Part shown: piece after piece, positions 32,123 through 40,085 of the stretch
Position numbering within the stretch: the first letter of the stretch is position 1
Layout of the letters: each line of letters opens with the position of its first letter
Source of the DNA: Denitromonas iodatirespirans
GTDB lineage: Bacteria; Pseudomonadota; Gammaproteobacteria; Burkholderiales; Rhodocyclaceae
Direction: 5' to 3'
Length of the DNA stretch: 64,000 bases
Assembly (NCBI RefSeq): GCF_018524365.1
Contig: NZ_JAEKFT010000016.1
Location: 49,416-113,415 of the forward strand
Notes under the pieces: model-generated
Told to the model about the DNA's origin: nothing
Database searches by the model: none
The model's input: the letters and a program-made list of their open reading frames with translations, nothing else
Program-made: the position numbers and the translations under genes

Positions 32123-32817
32123 GCACGACCGGTTTTGTCGAAGTGATGCTCACGGGTGGGGACGGTGCCCCCTCTGCTGTCGGTGGCTTGATGGCCAATT
32201 GCACGGTGTTCGCCGTGGCGTTCGCCGCGGGCTATGTCCTTGCCATTCCTCTCGCACTTGCGCGCTTTGGCGGCCCGCGGATCATCGCCCGCCCCCTGTC
32301 GATGCTCGCGAACATCGTTCGTGCGTTGCCGGTGCTCTTGATCGCGTTCTGGTGCAACTTGCTGTGGCCGTTGATCCGCGGGCAACCCTCGGGGCCGTTG
32401 ATGGCGGCTTTGGTGGCGCTCACCGTCTATGCCGCCGTCAGTCTGTCCGACATGCTGCTGACCGGTGCGCGTGCCGTGCCGCCGGCTGAACTGGAAGCCG
32501 CCCGGGGGGTGGGTATGGGCAGCCTTCACTTGATGGCTTCGCTGGTTCTGCCGCAGATGCTGCGACGAAGCATCGGCTCGGTGACCAGCTTCGCCACCTC
32601 GCTGTTCAAGGACACCTCCATCCTCTACATCGTCGGGGTCAGCGACGTGCTTCATCTGGCCATGATCGCCACCGAGCGGGAGCCCTCCCGCTTGTTGTTC
32701 TGGTACGCGATGGTGGCGGCCTGCTTTGTTGTCGTCTGTCAGCTCATTTCGCTCGTCGGCCGCGTGTTGCGCCGACGCTTCGACCTTTTTCAGCCCGCGA
32801 CGGCTCAAGCCGTCTAG
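32119..32817 (+). CDS. ABC transporter permease 2, polar amino-acid type
   Basis: The 232-residue protein is the paralogous pore subunit: NCTVFAVAFAAGYVLAIPLA, then the EAA region ARAVPPAELEAARGVGMGSL ... VLPQMLRR, then SLFKDTSILYIVGVSDV as in GltJ/GltK-type permeases. It starts with GTG at 32119 inside the previous stop (GTGA), with GGAGG 8 bases before. A start further upstream would run through the first permease gene. Confidence 0.87.
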   Translation: MSTTGFVEVMLTGGDGAPSAVGGLMANCTVFAVAFAAGYVLAIPLALARFGGPRIIARPLSMLANIVRALPVLLIAFWCNLLWPLIRGQPSGPLMAALVALTVYAAVSLSDMLLTGARAVPPAELEAARGVGMGSLHLMASLVLPQMLRRSIGSVTSFATSLFKDTSILYIVGVSDVLHLAMIATEREPSRLLFWYAMVAACFVVVCQLISLVGRVLRRRFDLFQPATAQAV

Positions 32818-32833
32818 ATCACAGGAGTCGCCC

Positions 32834-33319
32834 ATGCACATGCGCAATCAGGAAGAGCGCCACTTCGGCGTAAAGATGGAACTGCAGGAGGGGTTCCGCT
32901 TCATCTCTCAGGCCTATGAAGGCGATCGCCTTCACGGTGCGCCATTTGCGTCGGATGAACCCGACCCGATCGGTGAGGCGGCAGCGCCTTCCACGCCGGC
33001 TTTGTTGGCCAGCGCGGTCGGGCACTGCCTGGCTGCGAGCCTGACCGAAATCTGCCGCCACGCCGCCATGCCCCTGCGTGCCATGGCGGTGGATGCCGTG
33101 TCCGTGGTGGCGCCCAACGAAGAGGATCTGCCGCGCATCCGGCGCATCGATGTCACGCTGACGCCGACCTTGACGCAGTCCCAAAGCGACACCATGAAGC
33201 AGCGATGCGAGATGTCGTTTCGAAAATACTGCACCGTGTGTTCGTCCCTGGAAGGGGCGATCGATGTTCAGGTTCGCGTTCAGTGGCAGCTTGAACGTGT
33301 GGCCTCGACCATCGTTTGA
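32834..33319 (+). CDS. OsmC-like family protein
   Basis: The 161-residue protein matches the OsmC/Ohr fold family: LLASAVGHCLAASLTEICRHA holds the first redox Cys, and a CxxC follows (KYCTVCSSLEG). Family members reduce organic hydroperoxides or act on thiols. AGGAG lies 7 bases before the ATG, 16 bases after the permease stop. Its place between an importer and an exporter supports a thiol or peroxide step on the transported compound; this is inferred. Confidence 0.78.
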   Translation: MHMRNQEERHFGVKMELQEGFRFISQAYEGDRLHGAPFASDEPDPIGEAAAPSTPALLASAVGHCLAASLTEICRHAAMPLRAMAVDAVSVVAPNEEDLPRIRRIDVTLTPTLTQSQSDTMKQRCEMSFRKYCTVCSSLEGAIDVQVRVQWQLERVASTIV

Positions 33320-33328
33320 GGAGCGGCC

Positions 33329-34033
33329 ATGAAACCCACGGAACCGACTGTCACCGATTGTGCGATTCGCGCGACGGGTATCGTTCGCCACATTGGCGAG
33401 GGCGATGCACGCCGCTGTCTGCTGGACAATGTCACTGTCGAGTTGTACCGAGGCCAGGCCGTTGCGCTGCTCGGGCCGTCCGGGGCCGGCAAGACCAGCT
33501 TGCTGAACGTGCTGGCAGGTCTCGATGTGCCGGATGCCGGGCGTTTGCAGGTGGGCGACCAGGTCATCGAGGCGGGCGACAAATCGGGCCTGGATGCGTA
33601 TCGACGCGTCTCTGTGGGCGTGGTGTTTCAGTTCTATAACCTGATCTCCTCCCTGACCGCACTCGAAAACGTGCTGGCCGGCGCCGAAGCCGCCGGGCTA
33701 CCCGCCGATCCGGACCATGCCCGGCAGCAGCTCGATGAACTGGGTTTGCGCGGCCGGGCCGATGCCTATCCGGGGCAGTTGTCGGGCGGGGAGCAGCAAC
33801 GGGTGGCGATTGCCCGCGCCTTGATCAAGCGGCCGGCTGTGCTGCTGGGCGACGAGCCGACGGGGAATCTCGACGCGGCGACCGGCGACCGGGTGATCGA
33901 GCAACTGGTTGAGCTGACGCGGACCCGCGGTACCGCACTGCTGGTGGTGACGCACAACGAGAAGCTGGCCGCCCGATTCGATCGCGTGCTGCACATGGTC
34001 GACGGGCGCCTTACGCAAGGAGCGGCGTCGTGA
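33329..34033 (+). CDS. ABC transporter ATPase, LolD/MacB type
   Basis: The 234-residue protein has Walker A GPSGAGKTS, signature LSGGEQQRVAIARAL, Walker B VLLGDEPTGNLD and the VTHNEKLA switch, which is the LolD/MacB/FtsE signature set. It works with the FtsX-type permease encoded next (overlap GTGA at 34030). Such pairs do not pump through the membrane; they drive periplasmic movements that extract or push envelope cargo. Confidence 0.9.
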   Translation: MKPTEPTVTDCAIRATGIVRHIGEGDARRCLLDNVTVELYRGQAVALLGPSGAGKTSLLNVLAGLDVPDAGRLQVGDQVIEAGDKSGLDAYRRVSVGVVFQFYNLISSLTALENVLAGAEAAGLPADPDHARQQLDELGLRGRADAYPGQLSGGEQQRVAIARALIKRPAVLLGDEPTGNLDAATGDRVIEQLVELTRTRGTALLVVTHNEKLAARFDRVLHMVDGRLTQGAAS

Positions 34034-36777
34034 GCCATGGCTTCGTGCGCATTTACCTTTGGCGTGAACTTCGGTCGATCCGGGGGCGCCTGCTGGCTAC
34101 CGTGGTCACGCTCGGCGTGGCCGTCGGCGTGTTCGCCGGGGTCTATTCGGCGATCAACGGTTTGTTCGAGCACCGCGACCTGTTGTACCGCGCATCGAAC
34201 ATCGCGGCCCACGAGATTCGCTTCGTGCCGGAAGATGCCGCCAATGTCCCCGATTTTTCGTCCATCGACGGCGTGGGCGCGTGGGAGCCTCGGCTGCTGT
34301 TGGCCGGCAGCTATGAAAAGGATGAGGCGACGCGCATCTCGGCGCTCGTCATCGCGGTCGACCCGGATCGTCAGTCGATCAATCGACCGCAACTGATCGA
34401 TGGCCGGGTGCCCGCCGCGGACGACACGCGCGGCGCCTTGATCGATCGGAATTTCGCCGGGCATCACGACCTCGGGCCAGGCGATGAAATCATGGTCAAG
34501 GTCGGGCACGACCGCATCCCCCTGACCGTGCGCGGCGTGGCCGTGTTTCCCGAACATCTGATCGACGGCGCTGCGCCGGGTTTCTTCATGCCGTCGAAGG
34601 GGTCGCTGGCGGTGCTGCAGGTCAGCGAGCAACTCGTGCGCGCACGCATGGGGTTTCGGCTGCTCAACAGCGTGATCTTCGCTTCCGAGGTGCCGGGTCG
34701 CGACCTGGACGCCTGGGTGGTCGACAAGATCGAGAAGGACGCGCGCCGCAAGTTGAGCATCGAGGCGTCGGTGCCGCTGTCGAAGCAGTTCGGTCATCTG
34801 TATCTGAAGATGGATCTCGACGCGTTCAAGATCTTCACACCGGCCATCTGCGCCATTCTGGCGTTGGCTTGCGCGCTCGTGCTGGCTTTCGTCCTGCGCC
34901 AGTGGGTCACGACACACCGCAGCAGTCTTGGCGTGCTGCTCGCGCTGGGGTATTCGCGGCGATCCTTGATGATCGCCTGGGCGCGCCCGCTGGCGGCCGT
35001 GCTTGTCGCCGGCCTGCTGGTGGGCGCCGGGGTCGGGTGGCTGATGATGAAAGGCTTCGGCATGGAGTACGCCCACGCGATCGGCATGCCGCTGCCCGAT
35101 CTGGTGCTCGATTTGCCGGTTTACCTCACCGCCGCGCTCGCCGGTGCTGGCATGTTTGTGCTGGTGGGGATCTGGTCCTTGTGGCGGATTCGCCAGGCGC
35201 AGCCGGTCGATGCCATGCGCGAGACCGACGTGCTGCCGCCACCATCGCGCGCCGATGTGCCGATCAAGGCGCTGTTGTGGCGATATCCCCTGCGCGCATT
35301 GCTGCGCAGCCGCCGTACGGCGTTCGGGACGATGGCGGTGATCGCTCTGGCATTGGCGCCCGCCACCTCCTTCTTCGTGGCGTTGCATTCGTTCGAGCAG
35401 ACCATCGTCAACGGCTTGGTTTCGGACCGCTGGCACTACACCGTCGACTTCATCTCGCCGGCCTGGGACGATGAACTGCCCGCGCTGGCCCGATCGCTTG
35501 GAGATGCGCGAGTCGAGGGTTTTGTGCGTGGCATGGTCCGCGTCGACGGGCGCGGCTTGCGCGAAAGCGCGCTGGTCACGGGGGTGAGCGCCGACTCGAT
35601 GCGCCACCCGACGATTGTCGCCGGGCGCTGGCTGGCGCCGCAGGATGACGACGTCGTACTGCTCGAGCGCCGGGTGGTCGAGAAGCTCGGACTGAAGTTG
35701 GGTGAGCCGGTTCGCGTGAGTGGCGTGCGCGATGACTTCTCGCCGCGACTGATCGGCGTGGTGTCGGGCGTGATGCCCAGCGAAGCCTATGGCCCGGTGT
35801 CCAGCGTGCGCCGGTGGCTTGACCTGGATGACCAGAACACGGGCGCCATGATCTCGGCGCCGGCCTGGGACGATGAACTGCCCGCGCTGGCCCGATCGCT
35901 TGGAGATGCGCGAGTCGAGGGCTTTGCGCGCGGCATGGTCCGCGTCGACGGGCGGGGCTTGCGCGAAAGCGCGCTGGTCACGGGGGTGAGCGCCGACTCG
36001 ATGCGCCACCCGACGATTGTCGCCGGACGCTGGCTGGCGCCGGAGGATGAAGACGTCGTACTGCTCGAGCGTCGGGTGGTCGAGAAGCTCGGGCTGGCGT
36101 TGGGTGAGCCGGTTCGCGTGAGCGGCGTGCGCGACGACTTCTCGCCGCGACTGATCGGCGTGGTGTCGGGCGTGATGCCCAGCGAAGCCTATGGCCCGGT
36201 GTCCAGCGTGCGCCGGTGGCTTGACCTGGATGACCAGAACACGGGCGCCATGATCTCGGCGGCAGGCGAACGCACGCTGACTTCCGCGAGTCTGTTCGAC
36301 ATCGACTGGGTCGCGCGGGTCATGGACAAGCAGCGGGTCATTGCCGAGTTCGTCAAGCACCTCAAGGAGATTGCCGGCATCCTGCATCTGGCGACCGTGT
36401 TCTCGCTCATCGTCGCGGTGCTCGCGCTGCTGGTCAGCGTGGTGTTTGCGTTCGCCGCCCGGCAGAGTGATTTTGCGCTGTTGCAGATTCTCGGTTTCAG
36501 CCGGGGCGCCGTGTCCACGATGATCCGACGTGAAGTGTTCCTCATCGGGGCGGTCGGTGTCGCGTTGTCAGTGCCCATTGCGATGCTGATGGCCTGGGGC
36601 TTGAACGGTCTGCTGGGCAAGGCCTGGCTGGCGGTCGATACCTATGTGCGCCTTTTCGACGTGCTCGTCGTGGTCGCGCCGGCCTTGCTGGTGTTGCCGC
36701 TTGCCGCACTGCCGGTGATCAGAGCGGTCCGTGCGCTCGACCCGGTGGGTGTGACTCGCCGGAGGAAGTTCGGATGA
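34030..36777 (+). CDS. FtsX/MacB-type ABC permease with an internal tandem duplication
   Basis: This 915-residue inner-membrane protein starts with one helix (LATVVTLGVAVGVFAGVYSA), then a periplasmic domain, a three-helix FtsX block (about 270-390), a second half beginning near 420 with another MacB-like periplasmic domain, and a final three-helix FtsX block (about 780-905). This is the two-half DevC/YbbP-like layout. Residues 478-611 and 612-745 are a near-perfect tandem copy of one periplasmic segment, making it about 134 residues longer than expected. The GTG start overlaps the ATPase stop, with AAGGAG upstream. Confidence 0.88.
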   Translation: MSHGFVRIYLWRELRSIRGRLLATVVTLGVAVGVFAGVYSAINGLFEHRDLLYRASNIAAHEIRFVPEDAANVPDFSSIDGVGAWEPRLLLAGSYEKDEATRISALVIAVDPDRQSINRPQLIDGRVPAADDTRGALIDRNFAGHHDLGPGDEIMVKVGHDRIPLTVRGVAVFPEHLIDGAAPGFFMPSKGSLAVLQVSEQLVRARMGFRLLNSVIFASEVPGRDLDAWVVDKIEKDARRKLSIEASVPLSKQFGHLYLKMDLDAFKIFTPAICAILALACALVLAFVLRQWVTTHRSSLGVLLALGYSRRSLMIAWARPLAAVLVAGLLVGAGVGWLMMKGFGMEYAHAIGMPLPDLVLDLPVYLTAALAGAGMFVLVGIWSLWRIRQAQPVDAMRETDVLPPPSRADVPIKALLWRYPLRALLRSRRTAFGTMAVIALALAPATSFFVALHSFEQTIVNGLVSDRWHYTVDFISPAWDDELPALARSLGDARVEGFVRGMVRVDGRGLRESALVTGVSADSMRHPTIVAGRWLAPQDDDVVLLERRVVEKLGLKLGEPVRVSGVRDDFSPRLIGVVSGVMPSEAYGPVSSVRRWLDLDDQNTGAMISAPAWDDELPALARSLGDARVEGFARGMVRVDGRGLRESALVTGVSADSMRHPTIVAGRWLAPEDEDVVLLERRVVEKLGLALGEPVRVSGVRDDFSPRLIGVVSGVMPSEAYGPVSSVRRWLDLDDQNTGAMISAAGERTLTSASLFDIDWVARVMDKQRVIAEFVKHLKEIAGILHLATVFSLIVAVLALLVSVVFAFAARQSDFALLQILGFSRGAVSTMIRREVFLIGAVGVALSVPIAMLMAWGLNGLLGKAWLAVDTYVRLFDVLVVVAPALLVLPLAALPVIRAVRALDPVGVTRRRKFG
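35459..36262 (+). repeat. In-frame 402-bp tandem duplication inside the FtsX-type gene
   Basis: The stretch beginning CCGGCCTGGGACGATGAACT occurs at 35459 and again at 35861, and the likeness runs for the full 402 bases with few differences (for example PQDDD versus PEDED, and LKL versus LAL, in the protein). The junction is clean and the frame is kept. It is a recent duplication, or else an assembly artefact. Confidence 0.93.
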
Positions 36778-37589
36778 GCCCGGTTCGGTGGCCGCTGATG
36801 CTGGCCCTGATCCTTGCCAGTGCATCACCGGCGGCCCGATCGGCCGACACCTTCGTTGCCGACGAAGCCGGCTTGGCGTTGATGCGCCAGTCCGAACAGC
36901 AGACCAAGAGTCGGACGGAGCGGTCTGTCTATCGCATGATTCTTGAAGCGGCCGATGGCAGTGTCGTGCAGGAACGGCGGATGAGTCTCTACTTCCGCCG
37001 CGCCGACGAGGACGGCGCACCGGTCGAGCGGACCTTGATCCGCTTTGAACGGCCGGCATCGTTGCAGGGCACCGGGTTGCTGGTGGTCGATCGGGGCGAA
37101 TCGGCGAACGATCTTTGGCTCTACATGCCGGCCAACCGCCGTTTGCGGCGCCTTGCCGGCGCAGAAAAAAGCAACTGGTTTCTGGGTACGGAGTTCACCC
37201 ACGAGGATTTCGAGGACTACAAGATCGAGCACTACGCGTTTTCGGCCCCGCGCGACGCGCCGTGTGGCGCGTTGCAGTGCCGAGTGGTGGAGGCGCGGCC
37301 CTCGACCGCGCTGGAGCAGGACGCCTCGGGTTATACCGGCAAAACCTACTGGCTCGAAGCGCAAAGCCTGTATCCGGTGCTGATCGAGTACCACGCCAAG
37401 GGGGGTATAAAGGGAAAACGGCTGGAAACGCGTGGGCTGGAGAAGCTGGGTGACTACTGGCGACCCAGTGAGTACGAGATGCGCAATCTCGACAACGGGC
37501 AGGTCACGCGCATGCTGATCGAAAGCCGTCAGCTCGACCTGGATCTGGACGTCGAATACACCACCAAGCGATTCTTGCGGGGCGGGTGA
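36774..37589 (+). CDS. Outer-membrane lipoprotein-sorting (LolA-like) periplasmic protein
   Basis: The 271-residue protein has a signal peptide (PLMLALILASASPAARSA) and then a LolA-like half-barrel: the YRMILEAADGSVVQERRMSL strand, LLVVDRGESANDLWLYMPAN, and GTEFTHEDFEDYKIEHYAFS. This matches the 'outer membrane lipoprotein-sorting protein' family that travels with ABC or RND exporters. The start overlaps the permease stop (ATGA). It probably carries a lipid-like or hydrophobic cargo across the periplasm. Confidence 0.85.
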   Translation: MSPVRWPLMLALILASASPAARSADTFVADEAGLALMRQSEQQTKSRTERSVYRMILEAADGSVVQERRMSLYFRRADEDGAPVERTLIRFERPASLQGTGLLVVDRGESANDLWLYMPANRRLRRLAGAEKSNWFLGTEFTHEDFEDYKIEHYAFSAPRDAPCGALQCRVVEARPSTALEQDASGYTGKTYWLEAQSLYPVLIEYHAKGGIKGKRLETRGLEKLGDYWRPSEYEMRNLDNGQVTRMLIESRQLDLDLDVEYTTKRFLRGG

Positions 37590-38753
37590 GTGATGCGGCG
37601 GCAAAGGCCGAAGCGATGGGTGCTTGCCCTTGTCCTTGCCAGTGCGAACGTTTTGGCGCAGACGAACCTTCACGGTGAGTTGCGCACGCGGGTGGACCAC
37701 TACGCGTCGCGCGACGACAACCAAGGTGGGGCGCTGACGGGGCGTTTGGAGGGACGCACCGATCTGTTCGGCGGGGTGCTGGCTGGTCAAGCTGAGCTGT
37801 CCCGGCAATGGATGGATGGTCATGCCCACCAAACGTCGGTGCTCCGGGAGTTGTCGTGGACCTGGCGAGATGAGCGGTGGCGCGTCTCATTGGGGCGGCT
37901 CATGATCGTTCGCGGCCGTGCGGATGGCTTTCGGGTGCTCGACATACTGGTACCGGTGGATTCGCCCGACCAGTTCCACGAAGACGCCGAACACGCCCGG
38001 GTCGGCGCCTGGGGGAGCGAGATCGAATACGACACGGGGAACGGCGAACTCGGGCTGTGGTTGTCCGCCGACCGCCATCTGGACCGCTTTCGGCCGCCCG
38101 GCGACGATTTGCCCCACCGCCCGCGAAAGGCGTCGGGTGAAGGGATGAGTCCGCTCAGTGTCGCGCTGCGCTGGAGCGGGCGAGCCGACGCCGCCGAGTA
38201 CACGGTGATGGCCTACCACGGCTTATGGCGTCAGCCCTTGCCTGCCCAAGTGCTTGATGCCGGCTGGAATGCCGCGCGCGTCGTCATGCTCGGCGCGTCG
38301 TTCGACGTGCCGGTCGGTGCGCTGGTGTTGCGTGGCGAGGCAGCCAGGATGGCCTACGATCTCAAGGGCGCCGACCTGGGGTTGCCACAAGCGCGTGCGC
38401 TGATCGGGCTCGACTGGTTGCGAGGCAGCCTCATGCTCAGTCCCCAAGTGTTTGCCGAACGCAATGATCGCGGCGACGGCGCAGGCCCGCGTTGGCGCTA
38501 TAGCGCGTCGATGTTGGCGGAGACCCGCTTGATGCAGGATCGCCTGCATCTGCGCTACTTCGGGATTGTCGAGGGCGAAGGGGGAGGGCGGTGGCATTCG
38601 GCCCAGATCGGCTGGTTGATGAGAAACAACCAGCAATGGCGTGTCCGTGTGGATCATTTCGATGGCGACCGAACGGCGGGTCTGGGGCTGTTTTTCAAGC
38701 GATCGAGAGCGTCGGTTGAATGGGTGATCCCCTTTTCAGTTCTGGGCCCCTGA
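37590..38753 (+). CDS. Outer-membrane beta-barrel protein, function unknown
   Basis: The 387-residue protein has a signal peptide ending near ASANVLAQ and then many alternating amphipathic strands rich in aromatic and Arg/Asp pairs (for example LHGELRTRVDHYASRDDNQG, WRVRVDHFDGDRTAGLGLFF). It ends in a strand-like segment, as expected of an outer-membrane barrel. Such proteins are often the last gene of ABC/LolA-like export sets. GTG at 37590 and ATG at 37593 are both possible starts. The 3' end overlaps the LuxR gene by 18 bases. Confidence 0.75.
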   Translation: MMRRQRPKRWVLALVLASANVLAQTNLHGELRTRVDHYASRDDNQGGALTGRLEGRTDLFGGVLAGQAELSRQWMDGHAHQTSVLRELSWTWRDERWRVSLGRLMIVRGRADGFRVLDILVPVDSPDQFHEDAEHARVGAWGSEIEYDTGNGELGLWLSADRHLDRFRPPGDDLPHRPRKASGEGMSPLSVALRWSGRADAAEYTVMAYHGLWRQPLPAQVLDAGWNAARVVMLGASFDVPVGALVLRGEAARMAYDLKGADLGLPQARALIGLDWLRGSLMLSPQVFAERNDRGDGAGPRWRYSASMLAETRLMQDRLHLRYFGIVEGEGGGRWHSAQIGWLMRNNQQWRVRVDHFDGDRTAGLGLFFKRSRASVEWVIPFSVLGP

Positions 38754-39467
38754 GTCTGGCGGATCGCCGGTGGCCAGTTGAAAACGGACGGACAGCGTGG
38801 CCAGTTGGGCGCGCCTGCGGCATCCGGTCTTGGCCGACAAATTGCTCAGGTGATTGCGCACGGTGTTGGGCGACAGTCCAAGCTCGCGGGCAATTTCCTT
38901 GTTCGTGAGCCCCTTGGCGACCAGCGCGACAACCTCGATCTCCCGTGGCGTAAACGCCACCGGCGCATCGCGCCATGTTGTGGCCGGATCGTTGGCGTCG
39001 GTGGCTTTCCGGCTTCGGGTCAGCACACTGTCCAAAGTGCTGTGAAGCAAGGCTTTGTCGACCTCCTGGAGCTGCCAGGATGGGCTGCTGACGACGAGAA
39101 AGGCGATCTGGTCGCCGACGAGGGTGTGGCCGTCGAGCGCCAGGATGCGCGGTGGCGGCGTGCGATTGAGCAAGCGCGAACCCACACAGGCGCATGGACC
39201 GATATCGATTACCAAGGGGTGGCCGATCGTTCGCCAAGTGCACAACAGCAGTGCGCACTGACCAATCAATTGATTGCTGCTCTCATGGACGCCGCCTTCC
39301 AGAAGCGCGGCTCGACGGATGTCGACACCGCCCTCACTGAGATCCGCGAAACCCAGGCAGAGAAAATCGTACGGTTGCATCGGGGCCAAGGCTTTGCGCA
39401 GGAACGCCGCATCGAACTCGCGAGAGCTCATGTGATCCGGGGTTGGGGCTGCTATGGTTCTGCTCAT
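38736..39467 (-). CDS. LuxR-type transcriptional regulator
   Basis: The 243-residue protein ends with a LuxR/GerE helix-turn-helix (VAFTPREIEVVALVAKGLTN, KEIARELGLSPNTVRNHLSN). The N-terminal 165 residues are a sensory domain I do not recognise. They contain several Cys (GQCALLLCTW, IGPCACVGSR), hinting at thiol or metal sensing. It is tail-to-tail with, and overlaps, the last gene of the 26-38.7 kb operon, so it is a good candidate for its regulator. An internal ATG at 39431 is an alternative start. Confidence 0.82.
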   Translation of the reverse strand: MSRTIAAPTPDHMSSREFDAAFLRKALAPMQPYDFLCLGFADLSEGGVDIRRAALLEGGVHESSNQLIGQCALLLCTWRTIGHPLVIDIGPCACVGSRLLNRTPPPRILALDGHTLVGDQIAFLVVSSPSWQLQEVDKALLHSTLDSVLTRSRKATDANDPATTWRDAPVAFTPREIEVVALVAKGLTNKEIARELGLSPNTVRNHLSNLSAKTGCRRRAQLATLSVRFQLATGDPPDSGAQN

Positions 39468-39602
39468 GCGCGGAAATGTGCCTGTCAGCGACTATGCCAG
39501 TGTCAATGCGCCATCTTATCAGTGGCACGCGTGGCAATACGCGAACGCTCGGTCAGAAATCCCGCGAAATTTGTCCAGAGTTCCGCAGGGGGCTGCTTAC
39601 GT

Positions 39603-40085
39603 CTATCCGTTAAAAACGGCTTCTGAGCGCTTGAGATACAGGAGGTAGTCGAGCGAGGGAACCTTGACGGTATCCATCTTGCAAACGGCGGGAATCTTGT
39701 ATTTGCGTTTATGTGCGGCTAGGACTGCCTGGACGGCCTCGTTCGTGACGAGTTCGACGTCGTGGATCTTGGCTGTGGCGATGATGATGAGATCGTTCTC
39801 ATCGACTCCGCTGCCATACCGATCTTCTTCGATTTCCAACAGATCCTTGATCCGCATGGCCTCAAGAAGGATCGCTTCGGTTACTGGCAGTTTTTGCAGA
39901 CCAGCCTCCTTGAGCCAGTTCACGCATTCCGGCACTTTATGCCCAACTTCCTCGACTGCCACTTCAGACATCTGGATCACGCCCTGTGCTACTCGATCCG
40001 CCATCCAGTTCCAAAGCGCCGGAAACTGCGCAATGGGATAGTTATCCCACGCGTGGATCATGGACGACGCGTCAAATACCTGCAT
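39603..40085 (-). CDS. DUF4411-family PIN-like protein (putative toxin)
   Basis: The 160-residue protein begins MQVFDASSMIHAWDNYP, with an Asp after the first strand, and has ENDLIIIATAKIHDVELVTNE near the end, the arrangement of acidic residues seen in PIN-domain ribonucleases. DUF4411 genes often follow HTH-ImmA genes as in toxin-antitoxin modules. The start lies inside the end of the upstream gene (14-base overlap), so the two are coupled. The gene is less GC-rich than the average here, consistent with recent acquisition. Confidence 0.75.
   Translation of the reverse strand: MQVFDASSMIHAWDNYPIAQFPALWNWMADRVAQGVIQMSEVAVEEVGHKVPECVNWLKEAGLQKLPVTEAILLEAMRIKDLLEIEEDRYGSGVDENDLIIIATAKIHDVELVTNEAVQAVLAAHKRKYKIPAVCKMDTVKVPSLDYLLYLKRSEAVFNG

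Noticed and set aside
33766..36387. Very long minus-strand open frame opposite the FtsX-type gene
   Set aside because: It has Gln/His/Asp/Arg-rich low-complexity sequence typical of the antisense of GC-rich genes, and the plus strand encodes a clear permease.
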